Shown here: one piece after another, positions 1-5,731 of the stretch
Position numbering within the stretch: position 1 is the stretch's first letter
How the letters are laid out: each line of letters starts with the position of its first letter
Assembly: GCA_035294565.1 (NCBI GenBank)
Contig: DATGKR010000132.1
Span: 1-6,039 of the forward strand
Direction: 5' to 3'
From: DATGKR01 sp035294565
GTDB taxonomy: Bacteria; Actinomycetota; Acidimicrobiia; Acidimicrobiales; Palsa-688
Length of the DNA: 6,039 nt
Translations under genes and position numbers: made by a program
The notes under the pieces: model-generated
Database searches by the model: none
What the model saw: only the letters and a program-made list of their open reading frames with translations
Told to the model about the DNA's origin: nothing

Positions 1-414
1 GAGACCCACCGCCGGCGGGCCGTGCAGCAGGTCTACAACGAGGAGCACGGCATCGACCCCCAGACGATCCGCAAAGCGGTCTCCGACATCCTCGTCCTGT
101 TGGGAGACCGGGGGGGAGCGGGGGGAGCGGGGGGTTCGGCGGGCCCCGGCGGTTTCGGCCCCGGCGGTGGCGACTCCGGCTCCGGCTTCGGCGGCCCCAG
201 CTCCAGCGCCGGGAGACGCAGGCGCCGCAGGGACCGGGCGCGCAGCGACCTGGCCCAGCTGCCGCCCGACGAGTTGGCCCGGCTGATCTCCACGCTGGAG
301 GACGAAATGCGCGAAGCGGCCGCCGACCTGCGCTTCGAGTACGCCGCCAGACTGCGTGACGAGATCGCCGATCTCAAGTCGGAACTGGCGGACATCGCCA
401 TCGCCCGGGGGTAG
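1..414 (+). CDS. uvrB: UvrABC system protein B, C-terminal fragment
   Basis: This is the last 137 codons of UvrB, the DNA helicase-like damage-verification subunit of nucleotide excision repair. UvrA loads it at lesions and it then recruits UvrC. The reading frame is open from base 1 and ends at TAG 412-414; the start and the helicase motifs lie outside the window. Fragment residues 3-20 (HRRRAVQQVYNEEHGIDP) match the conserved segment near the end of the UvrB core. Residues about 92-129 form the C-terminal UVR motif (LEDEM..AA.DL.FEYAARLRDEI..LK.EL), the helical hairpin that contacts UvrC. Between them, residues 37-71 are a Gly/Pro/Ser-rich low-complexity linker followed by six consecutive arginines (72-77). 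This stretch is normally a variable linker, but its composition here is extreme. Family assignment is very secure. Confidence 0.96.
   Translation, partial: ETHRRRAVQQVYNEEHGIDPQTIRKAVSDILVLLGDRGGAGGAGGSAGPGGFGPGGGDSGSGFGGPSSSAGRRRRRRDRARSDLAQLPPDELARLISTLEDEMREAAADLRFEYAARLRDEIADLKSELADIAIARG
110..143 (+). repeat. G-run tandem repeat in the uvrB linker, potential G-quadruplex
   Basis: Runs of 7, 6 and 6 guanines (110-116, 120-125, 129-134) are separated by AGC, giving a 9-bp unit GGGGGGAGC that encodes Gly-Gly-Ala. A fourth run, GGG, lies at 141-143. The four G-tracts have loops of 3, 3 and 6 nt, which satisfies the usual G3+N1-7 quadruplex pattern on the non-template strand. A repeat period divisible by three keeps the frame if whole units are gained or lost, but slippage inside one G-run would break the UVR motif. 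Quadruplex formation is inferred from the pattern only. Confidence 0.6.
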
Positions 415-500
415 GCCGGCGCGCTGCTCGGCCGGAACCGACGCGCGCAGGGGTGCGTTCGCGGGACCGCCGCCCCCGCCCGCCAGGTAGATGAAACATC

Positions 501-583
501 ACCAATCCCGATTTGTGTACGAGATGCGACTTACTGACGCATAGAGCACATAAATCGGGATTCGTTCACAAATCGGGATTCGT
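501..583. promoter_or_regulatory. Three-copy dyad operator array, ACnAATCSSGATTnGT
   Basis: Three copies of a 16-bp near-palindrome are visible: 501-516 (ACCAATCCCGATTTGT), 550-565 (ATAAATCGGGATTCGT, one arm base off) and 568-583 (ACAAATCGGGATTCGT). Each has the core half-sites AATC and GATT around two bases, with outer AC and GT. Bases 504-517 are an exact 14-bp inverted match to 567-580. The last two copies are direct repeats with centres 18 bp apart; the first is centred 49 bp further upstream. The last copy overlaps the candidate -35 of the downstream gene, so repression by a dimeric regulator is the natural reading. AbiEi antitoxins are known to autorepress through repeats in their own promoter, so the downstream product is the first candidate ligand. 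The repeats are seen; the function is inferred. Confidence 0.7.
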
Positions 584-608
584 CACGGTCCCACCGTGCC
601 CCTAGCAT
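580..608 (+). promoter_or_regulatory. Candidate promoter, leaderless, for the AbiEi/DUF559 gene
   Basis: A TANNNT-type -10 (TAGCAT, 603-608) follows a weak -35-like TCGTCA (580-585) after 17 bp. The -10 ends 8 nt before the ATG at 617, and no Shine-Dalgarno sequence precedes that ATG, so transcription probably starts at or next to the start codon and gives a leaderless mRNA, which is common in actinobacteria. The octamer TAGCATGA occurs twice here (603-610 and 613-620), the second copy containing the ATG. Confidence 0.45.
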
Positions 609-616
609 GAAATAGC

Positions 617-1585
617 ATGAGACGATCGACTGTGACGGGCCGGGTTCTGGAGCGAGCCCGCCACCAGGGTGGCGTGCTCGTCTGGCTGGACGCCCAGGAG
701 GAGGGTGCCACACCGCGCTTGGTTGGTGAGCTGGTACGCGAGGGCGTGCTCCGCCGCCCCTGGCGCGGCGTCTACGTCCTCGCCGGCGTCCCCGAGGACC
801 ACCTGCTTCGGGTGCGCTGCGCCCTCGCCCTCGCCGGACCGGGGTCCGTGACGTCGCACCGGTCCGCTGCGTGGCTTCACGGTCTGGTCGACCGCCCGCC
901 GGCGGTCGCCGAGGTGACCGCTGCCAGGGGAAAGGCGGCGACTAGCCGCAAAGGCATCGTGATCCACTCCTCCCGGGAGGCGGTTCCGGTACAGCGTTGC
1001 AGGGGGGTCCCATGCACGACGCCGCTGCGGACCCTCGTCGACCTGGCCGCCGAGTTGCCGCGACGCGATCTGGATGCCGCCGTTGACAGAGCGTTGGCCG
1101 GGGGCCTGGTCCGGCTCGACGACCTGCGCCTACTGGGGAAACGCCGTTCCCGACGGGGCCAGGGCCGCCTGCGCTTGTCTTCCAGGCAGCGAGGCCTGGT
1201 TGGCGGTCCCCGGCCAAGCGTTCTCGAGAGCCGCATGTCCAGGCTGCTGCAAAGGTCGGGCCTGGCCTGCCTTCATGCGGAGGTTGTCGCTGCAGCCGAC
1301 GGCCGGTACCGAGTGGACTACGCCTGCGCTGAGGTGCGCCTGGCCGTGGAGGCCTACGGCTACTCCTGGCACCACACGCCCGAGCAACTTGCTCACGACC
1401 TCGAACGTCAGACGAGTCTCACCAGTGCTGGATGGACCGTCCTGGCATACACGTGGCGGCAAGTGGAGCGTGATCCCGAGCGGGTGCTGTCCGAGGTGGT
1501 TGCGATGCACGCCAGGCTCTCCGGTGCCCGCCGAAGCGCGCTAGCCGGCAGGACAGGCTCTCCGGTGCCCGCCGAAGCGCGCTAG
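617..1585 (+). CDS. AbiEi-like winged-helix / DUF559 nuclease-like protein
   Basis: This is a 322-residue, probably cytoplasmic protein of a type common in actinobacteria: an N-terminal AbiEi-antitoxin-like winged helix (about residues 8-60, ending in the typical REGVLRRPWRGVYVLAG), an AbiEi-like middle part with SHRSAAWLHGL (80-90) and TPLRTLVDLA (135-144), and a C-terminal DUF559 domain of the Vsr/PD-(D/E)XK-like group (about 199-296). In DUF559 the visible motif residues are E204 in LESR, D234 in YRVDYA, E245 in LAVEAYGYSWH, D261, and the late SAGWTVLAYTW segment. Most relatives I recall read VE-x-DG at the third motif; here that Asp is Tyr247, so nuclease activity is uncertain. No AbiEii nucleotidyltransferase toxin gene lies beside it, so it is not an obvious toxin-antitoxin pair. 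The ATG at 617 has no ribosome binding site but sits just after a good -10. The last about 20 residues come from a tandem duplication. Domain identity is fairly sure; biological role is unknown. Confidence 0.85.
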   Translation: MRRSTVTGRVLERARHQGGVLVWLDAQEEGATPRLVGELVREGVLRRPWRGVYVLAGVPEDHLLRVRCALALAGPGSVTSHRSAAWLHGLVDRPPAVAEVTAARGKAATSRKGIVIHSSREAVPVQRCRGVPCTTPLRTLVDLAAELPRRDLDAAVDRALAGGLVRLDDLRLLGKRRSRRGQGRLRLSSRQRGLVGGPRPSVLESRMSRLLQRSGLACLHAEVVAAADGRYRVDYACAEVRLAVEAYGYSWHHTPEQLAHDLERQTSLTSAGWTVLAYTWRQVERDPERVLSEVVAMHARLSGARRSALAGRTGSPVPAEAR

Positions 1586-1591
1586 CCGGCA
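1513..1591 (+). repeat. Tandem duplication, 38-bp copies at 41-bp period
   Basis: Bases 1513-1550 are repeated exactly at 1554-1591, separated by GGA. The period of 41 is not a multiple of three, so the two copies are read in different frames: copy 1 encodes SGARRSALAG and copy 2 encodes SPVPAEAR followed by the TAG stop (1583-1585). The perfect identity suggests a recent event. Each copy contains the 8-bp palindrome AGCGCGCT. Confidence 0.92.
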
Positions 1592-1664
1592 CGCCAGCGT
1601 CTCCAAGACGAGCCGACTGCACCTGCCGGGACGAGGCTCCCGCCGGCCGCATCATAGCAACGGA

Positions 1665-1678
1665 CGAACGCGCGTTCG
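1665..1678. promoter_or_regulatory. LexA (SOS) box of uvrA
   Basis: CGAACGCGCGTTCG is a perfect 14-bp palindrome that fits the Gram-positive/actinobacterial LexA (DinR) consensus CGAAC-N4-GTTCG at every fixed position. Its centre is 23 bp upstream of the uvrA GTG, in the spacer just ahead of the candidate -10, where LexA binding would block RNA polymerase. It predicts that uvrA is induced when RecA promotes LexA self-cleavage after DNA damage. It is the only full match I found in the window. Confidence 0.85.
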
Positions 1679-1682
1679 CTGG

Positions 1683-1688
1683 TAGCCT
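1683..1688 (+). promoter_or_regulatory. Candidate -10 element of uvrA
   Basis: TAGCCT fits TANNNT and ends 6 nt before the GTG at 1695, so transcription would start at or within a base or two of the start codon (leaderless mRNA). No clear -35 hexamer is visible around 1660-1666. The alternative is translation from the GGAG at 1689-1692, but only 2 nt separate it from the GTG, which is too close for a normal Shine-Dalgarno. Confidence 0.45.
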
Positions 1689-1694
1689 GGAGCC

Positions 1695-4598
1695 GTGCCG
1701 AAGGGCGGATCCTCACGTCTGGTCGTACGCGGCGCTCGGGAACACAACCTCAAGAACGTCTCCCTCGACCTCCCCCGGGACCGTCTGATCGTTTTCACCG
1801 GCCTGTCCGGATCGGGGAAGAGCTCTCTCGCGTTCGACACGATCTACGCCGAGGGGCAGCGGCGCTACGTCGAGTCGCTGTCCAGCTACGCCCGCCAGTT
1901 TCTCGGCCAGATGGACAAGCCCGACGTCGATTTCATCGAGGGCCTATCGCCGGCGATCTCCATTGACCAGAAGTCGGCGTCTCGCAATCCCCGCTCGACG
2001 GTGGGGACCATCACCGAGGTCTACGACTACCTGCGGCTGCTGTACGCGCGCATCGGTGTCCCGCACTGCCCCGAGCACGGGGTCGTCGTGGCCAGGCAGA
2101 CCCCGCAGCAGATCGTGGATCGCGTGCTGGAACTGCCTGAGGGAACCCGCTTCCAGGTGTTGGCGCCGGTCGTCCGGGGTCGCAAGGGCGAGTACCAGAG
2201 CCTGCTGGAGGAGCTTGCCGGCCAGGGTTATGCCCGGGCGAGGATCGACGGGGAGGTCCACGATCTTTCCGACCCACCCAAACTGGCCCGCTACGAGATG
2301 CACACAGTCGAAGTTGTCGTGGACCGGCTGGTAAAGCGGGCGGGTATCGAACGGCGCCTGACGGACTCGCTGGAGACGGCGCTGCGACTCGCCGAGGGTG
2401 TCGCGGAGGTTCAGATCGTCTCTCGTCCCGAGGAGCACTCCGAGGAGCACTCCGAAGAGCACTCCGAAGAGCACTCCGAGGAGGACTCCGACGTGGAGCC
2501 GGAGGTGTTGACGTTCTCCCAGCACCTGGCCTGTCCCGTCGACGGTCGGTCGTTCGACGAGCTTGCGCCGCGGAACTTCAGCTTCAACTCCCCCTACGGT
2601 GCGTGCCCCTCGTGCGGCGGGCTGGGGACCCGCTTCGAAGTGGACCCGGAGCTGGTGGTGAGGGACCCGGACCTTTCCGTTGCCGGGGGCGCCATCACCC
2701 CGTGGTCGGGCAATCGCAGCGAGTACTTCATCAGGGTGCTGGAAGCCGTCGCCTCTGCATGCGGGTTCTCCGTCGACACACCCTGGCGGAAGTTGAAGAA
2801 GGCCGACCAAAAGGCGGTGCTCTTCGGCCTGGGGACGAAGAAGGTGCACGTCCAGTACCGCAACCGCTACGGGCGTATCCGGTCCTACGACACCCACTAC
2901 GAGGGCGTCGTCCCCTGGCTGGCCCGCCGGCACTCTGAGGCCGATTCCGACTACGCCCGCGAGACGATCGAGGGCTACATGCGGGAGGTGCCCTGCCCGG
3001 CGTGCGGCGGCGCCCGGCTCAAGCCGGAGAGTCTGGCGGTGACGGTGGCGGGGAAGAACATCTTCGAGCTGTGTGACCTGTCCCTGGCTGCGGCGCACGA
3101 TGTCATCGGCTCGCTCGAGCTCTCCGAACGCGACCATCTGATCGCCGACCGGGTGCTCAAGGAGATCCGGGCGCGGATGCAGTTCCTGCTCGACGTCGGT
3201 CTCGACTACCTGAGCCTGAACCGCTCGGCGGCCACTCTGGCCGGGGGGGAAGCCCAGCGCATCCGCCTCGCCTCCCAGATCGGGAGCGGTCTCGTCGGGG
3301 TGCTGTACGTCCTCGACGAGCCGTCGATCGGGCTGCACCAGAGGGACAACCACAAGCTGATCGAGACACTGCTCCGACTCCGCGACCTGGGGAACACGGT
3401 GATAGTCGTGGAGCACGACGAGGACACGATCCGCGTCGCGGACCACGTTGTGGACATCGGACCGGGGGCGGGGGAGCACGGGGGCAGGATCGTTGTCTCC
3501 GGCCCCGTGGCGTCGCTCCTCGGTTGCCGCGAGTCGATCACCGGTCAGTACCTCACCGGGAAGCGGTCGATCCCGGTTCCTGAGCTCCGCCGCTCGCCGT
3601 CTGGGTTCCTGACCGTGGTCGGGGCGCGCGAGCACAACCTGAAGGACATCGACGTCGAGATCCCCCTTGGTTGCATGGTGGCGGTGACGGGCGTGTCGGG
3701 GTCCGGGAAGTCGACACTGGTGAACGACATCCTCCTCAAGGCTTTGATGCAGAGGATCTACAGGTCGAAGGAGGTGCCGGGGCGCCACACCAGGATCGAC
3801 GGGATCGACGCCTTGGACAAGGTGATCGACATAGACCAGTCGCCGATCGGGAGGACGCCACGCTCGAACCCGGCTACCTACACGGGCGTGTTCGATCACA
3901 TCCGCCGCCTGTTCGCGTCTACGACCGAGGCGAAGGTGCGCGGCTACCAGCCGGGACGCTTCTCGTTCAACGTGAAGGGTGGCAGGTGCGAGGCCTGCGC
4001 CGGCGACGGGACCATCAAGATCGAGATGCACTTCCTCCCCGACGTGTACGTCCCGTGCGAGGTGTGCAAAGGTGCTCGCTACAACAGGGACACCCTCGAC
4101 GTGACTTTCAAGGGTCGCAACATTGCAGAGGTGCTCGACATGCCCTGCGAGGAGGCGCTCGCCTTTTTCGCCAACCAGCCGGCCATCGCCCGGCACATGC
4201 AGACCCTCGTCGACGTGGGGCTCGGCTACGTGCGGCTCGGGCAGCCCGCCCCGACGCTTTCGGGTGGCGAGGCGCAGCGGATCAAGCTGGCCAGCGAGCT
4301 GTCGAAGCGATCGACCGGTCACACGATCTACCTGCTGGACGAGCCGACCACCGGGCTGCACTTCGAGGACATCCGCAAGCTGCTCGCCGTCCTTTCCCGC
4401 CTGGTCGACCAGGGCAACACGGTCCTGGTCATCGAGCACAACCTCGACGTGATCAAGACGGCGGACTGGATCGTCGACCTAGGTCCCGAGGGAGGCGACG
4501 GGGGCGGCCGGATCGTCGTGGAAGGGACGCCCGAGACGGTGGCCAAGACGGCGGACTCCTACACCGGGCGGTTCCTCGCGCCGCTGCTCGCCGTCTAA
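1695..4598 (+). CDS. uvrA: UvrABC system protein A (excinuclease ATPase subunit)
   Basis: Complete 967-residue UvrA, the damage-sensing ABC-type ATPase dimer that delivers UvrB to lesions in nucleotide excision repair. ATPase I: Walker A GLSGSGKSS (36-44), signature LAGGEAQRIRLA (515-526), Walker B LYVLDEPSIGLH (537-548), switch His574. ATPase II: Walker A GVSGSGKST (666-674), signature LSGGEAQRIKLA (855-866), Walker B IYLLDEPTTGLH (878-889), His915. The C-terminal zinc module has the full four cysteines C765/C768/C788/C791. The first zinc module keeps C280 and CPSC (304-307), but position 283 is Asp where the second Cys of the first pair is usual. A CPAC pair (434-437) is also present. The UvrB-binding region lies about 130-240. 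Oddities: an EEHS repeat at 247-265, and Ala516 for Ser in the first ABC signature. The GTG start puts RLVVRGAREHNLKNV at the usual family start. The gene is convergent with nadA and carries its own LexA box. Confidence 0.98.
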   Translation: MPKGGSSRLVVRGAREHNLKNVSLDLPRDRLIVFTGLSGSGKSSLAFDTIYAEGQRRYVESLSSYARQFLGQMDKPDVDFIEGLSPAISIDQKSASRNPRSTVGTITEVYDYLRLLYARIGVPHCPEHGVVVARQTPQQIVDRVLELPEGTRFQVLAPVVRGRKGEYQSLLEELAGQGYARARIDGEVHDLSDPPKLARYEMHTVEVVVDRLVKRAGIERRLTDSLETALRLAEGVAEVQIVSRPEEHSEEHSEEHSEEHSEEDSDVEPEVLTFSQHLACPVDGRSFDELAPRNFSFNSPYGACPSCGGLGTRFEVDPELVVRDPDLSVAGGAITPWSGNRSEYFIRVLEAVASACGFSVDTPWRKLKKADQKAVLFGLGTKKVHVQYRNRYGRIRSYDTHYEGVVPWLARRHSEADSDYARETIEGYMREVPCPACGGARLKPESLAVTVAGKNIFELCDLSLAAAHDVIGSLELSERDHLIADRVLKEIRARMQFLLDVGLDYLSLNRSAATLAGGEAQRIRLASQIGSGLVGVLYVLDEPSIGLHQRDNHKLIETLLRLRDLGNTVIVVEHDEDTIRVADHVVDIGPGAGEHGGRIVVSGPVASLLGCRESITGQYLTGKRSIPVPELRRSPSGFLTVVGAREHNLKDIDVEIPLGCMVAVTGVSGSGKSTLVNDILLKALMQRIYRSKEVPGRHTRIDGIDALDKVIDIDQSPIGRTPRSNPATYTGVFDHIRRLFASTTEAKVRGYQPGRFSFNVKGGRCEACAGDGTIKIEMHFLPDVYVPCEVCKGARYNRDTLDVTFKGRNIAEVLDMPCEEALAFFANQPAIARHMQTLVDVGLGYVRLGQPAPTLSGGEAQRIKLASELSKRSTGHTIYLLDEPTTGLHFEDIRKLLAVLSRLVDQGNTVLVIEHNLDVIKTADWIVDLGPEGGDGGGRIVVEGTPETVAKTADSYTGRFLAPLLAV
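2430..2489 (+). repeat. Five-unit 12-bp tandem repeat inside uvrA (EEHS)n
   Basis: Five consecutive 12-bp units related to GAGGAGCACTCC (2430, 2442, 2454, 2466, 2478) encode Glu-Glu-His-Ser four times and then Glu-Glu-Asp-Ser (residues 246-265). Units differ only by synonymous GAG/GAA changes and one C-to-G change (His to Asp). The repeat sits in the linker between the UvrB-binding region and the first zinc module, which is short and variable in other UvrA proteins. The 12-bp period means copy-number change keeps the frame. The His/Glu-rich stretch is probably a disordered acidic loop; metal contact is possible but unproven. Confidence 0.93.
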
Positions 4599-4610
4599 CC
4601 AGGCGCCTGG
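4599..4610. terminator. Palindrome between convergent uvrA and nadA, possible bidirectional terminator
   Basis: CCAGGCGCCTGG is a perfect 12-bp palindrome starting directly after the uvrA TAA (4596-4598) and 8 bp before the nadA stop. As RNA it would give only a 4-bp stem with a GCGC loop and no U-tract on either strand, so it is weak as an intrinsic terminator. Its position in a 20-bp convergent gap is the main argument. Confidence 0.3.
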
Positions 4611-4618
4611 GCCGCCGT

Positions 4619-5731
4619 TCAGGTGATGTCGAGCATGCGCTGCAGGGCGACTCGAGCCCACGACGCCGTGTCGGGGTCTACCGTTATCTGGTTGACGACC
4701 CTGCCGGCCGCCAGCTCTTCGAGTACCCAGGCCAGGTGGGGGGCATCGATGCGGAACATCGTCGAGCACGGGCATACGAGCGGGTCGAGGGACTGGATCC
4801 TGAGCGACGGGTGTTCCGCCGCGAGGCGTTGGACGAGGTGTATCTCCGTGGCCACTGCTACGGCCGTGCCGGGTGGGGCGCTCGCGGCGAGAGTGTCGAC
4901 GGTGGCGATGATGTGGTCTGTGCTTCCCACGGCGTCGGCCAGGGCGACGACGTCGTGGCTGCATTCGGGGTGGGCGATGACGACCCCGTCGGGGTGGGCC
5001 GCCCGAAAGTCCGCCACGTGGGAGGTGCGGAACCGCTGGTGGACCGAGCAGTGGCCCTTCCACAACAAGAAGCGGGCCTCCTTGATGTCCGCGTCGCGCA
5101 GGCCTCCCGACTCGAGGCGCGGGTCCCACACCGCCATGTCCTGCTCGCCGAAGCCCAGCTGGTAGGCGGTGTTGCGCCCCAGGTGCTGGTCCGGGAAGAA
5201 GAGGACCTTCGTCTCTGGGCCGTGCTGCTGGAGGGCCCAGGTGACGACCGCCTTCGCGTTGGACGAGGTGCACACGGCCCCACCGGCTCGACCGACGAAC
5301 GCCTTCAGTGCGGCGGCGGAGTTCATGTAGGTGACCGGCACGACCGACTTCACGTCAGTCACGCGGGCGAGGGTCTCCCAGGCCTCCTCGACGGATTCGA
5401 GGTCAGCCATGTCGGCCATGGAGCACCCTGCGTTCAGGTCCGGGAGGATGACCACCTGGTCCGGTCCGGTGAGGATGTCGGCGGATTCCGCCATGAAGTG
5501 GACTCCGCAGAAGACGACGTACTCGGCGTCGGACCTTGCGGCGAGCCGCGAGAGGCCGAAGCTGTCGCCGCGGGCATCGGCCCAGCGCATCACCTCTTCC
5601 CGCTGGTAGTGGTGGCCGAGGATCATCACGCGGGTGCCGAGGGCGCGCTTGGCCATGCCGATACGGGCCGCGAGGTCCTCGTCGGTGGCGGTGACGTAGC
5701 CCGGGGGGAGAGGGGCTTGCAGCCGAAGCAT
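4619..5731 (-). CDS. nadA: Quinolinate synthase A
   Basis: 370-residue NadA, the [4Fe-4S] enzyme that condenses iminoaspartate (from NadB) with dihydroxyacetone phosphate to quinolinate in de novo NAD synthesis in the cytoplasm. Its length matches the Bacillus-type long form. Motifs: ILGHHYQ (37-43; H40 and Y42 correspond to substrate-binding His and Tyr), GDSFGLS (55-61), AGCSMAD (101-107), TYMNSAA (134-140), CSVHQRF (228-234), HPEC (254-257), STDHIIAT (270-277), TEIHLV (295-300) and the C-terminal CPCSTM (320-325). Cluster ligands should be C103, C228 and C320 (or C322), close to the positions reported for B. subtilis. The start is set by a strong GGAGG five bases upstream of ATG 5731-5729; an open reading frame extends 42 codons further upstream, but that part is low-complexity and unlike NadA. 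nadB and nadC are not in the window. The gene is convergent with uvrA and divergent from uvrC, so it has its own promoter. Confidence 0.97.
   Translation of the reverse strand: MLRLQAPLPPGYVTATDEDLAARIGMAKRALGTRVMILGHHYQREEVMRWADARGDSFGLSRLAARSDAEYVVFCGVHFMAESADILTGPDQVVILPDLNAGCSMADMADLESVEEAWETLARVTDVKSVVPVTYMNSAAALKAFVGRAGGAVCTSSNAKAVVTWALQQHGPETKVLFFPDQHLGRNTAYQLGFGEQDMAVWDPRLESGGLRDADIKEARFLLWKGHCSVHQRFRTSHVADFRAAHPDGVVIAHPECSHDVVALADAVGSTDHIIATVDTLAASAPPGTAVAVATEIHLVQRLAAEHPSLRIQSLDPLVCPCSTMFRIDAPHLAWVLEELAAGRVVNQITVDPDTASWARVALQRMLDIT

Larger units (their letters stand above)
415..616. other. Intergenic region between uvrB and the AbiEi/DUF559 gene
   Basis: The first about 75 bases are GC-rich. 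They contain only a weak candidate hairpin (CCGGC 416-420 with GCCGG 431-435, 10-nt loop, no T-tract), so no convincing terminator for uvrB can be called. From about 485 the composition shifts to clearly AT-richer DNA than anywhere else in the window, and this part holds the three dyad elements and promoter described separately. No small ORF with a ribosome binding site was found. Confidence 0.7.
1586..1694. other. Intergenic region upstream of uvrA
   Basis: This 109-bp spacer begins inside the second copy of the tandem duplication and ends at the uvrA GTG. It holds the LexA box and -10 listed separately. No terminator with a T-tract is visible after the AbiEi/DUF559 gene, so read-through from it into uvrA remains possible. 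Confidence 0.65.

Noticed and set aside
22..414. A separate small gene starting at GTG 22
   Set aside because: The frame is open from base 1 and the residues before it already match UvrB; this is only an internal codon.
414..435. Intrinsic terminator after uvrB
   Set aside because: It has only a 5-bp stem with a 10-nt loop and no T-tract.
429..460. A second LexA box (GGAACC with a downstream GTTCG)
   Set aside because: The half-sites are too far apart; the spacer is not 4 bp and the arms do not match CGAAC.
501..583. CRISPR-like or phage attachment repeat
   Set aside because: There are only three short copies with unequal spacing, one inverted, each a dyad, and no cas or integrase gene is present; an operator array fits better.
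1944..4439. An 831-codon open frame on the - strand opposite uvrA
   Set aside because: It is a GC-driven shadow of uvrA: no recognisable domain, biased towards Arg/Gly/His/Val, and the + frame is unmistakably UvrA.
4479..5283. Other long frames overlapping nadA on either strand
   Set aside because: They are alternative-frame shadows with Arg/Pro/Gly/Ser-biased composition and no motifs.
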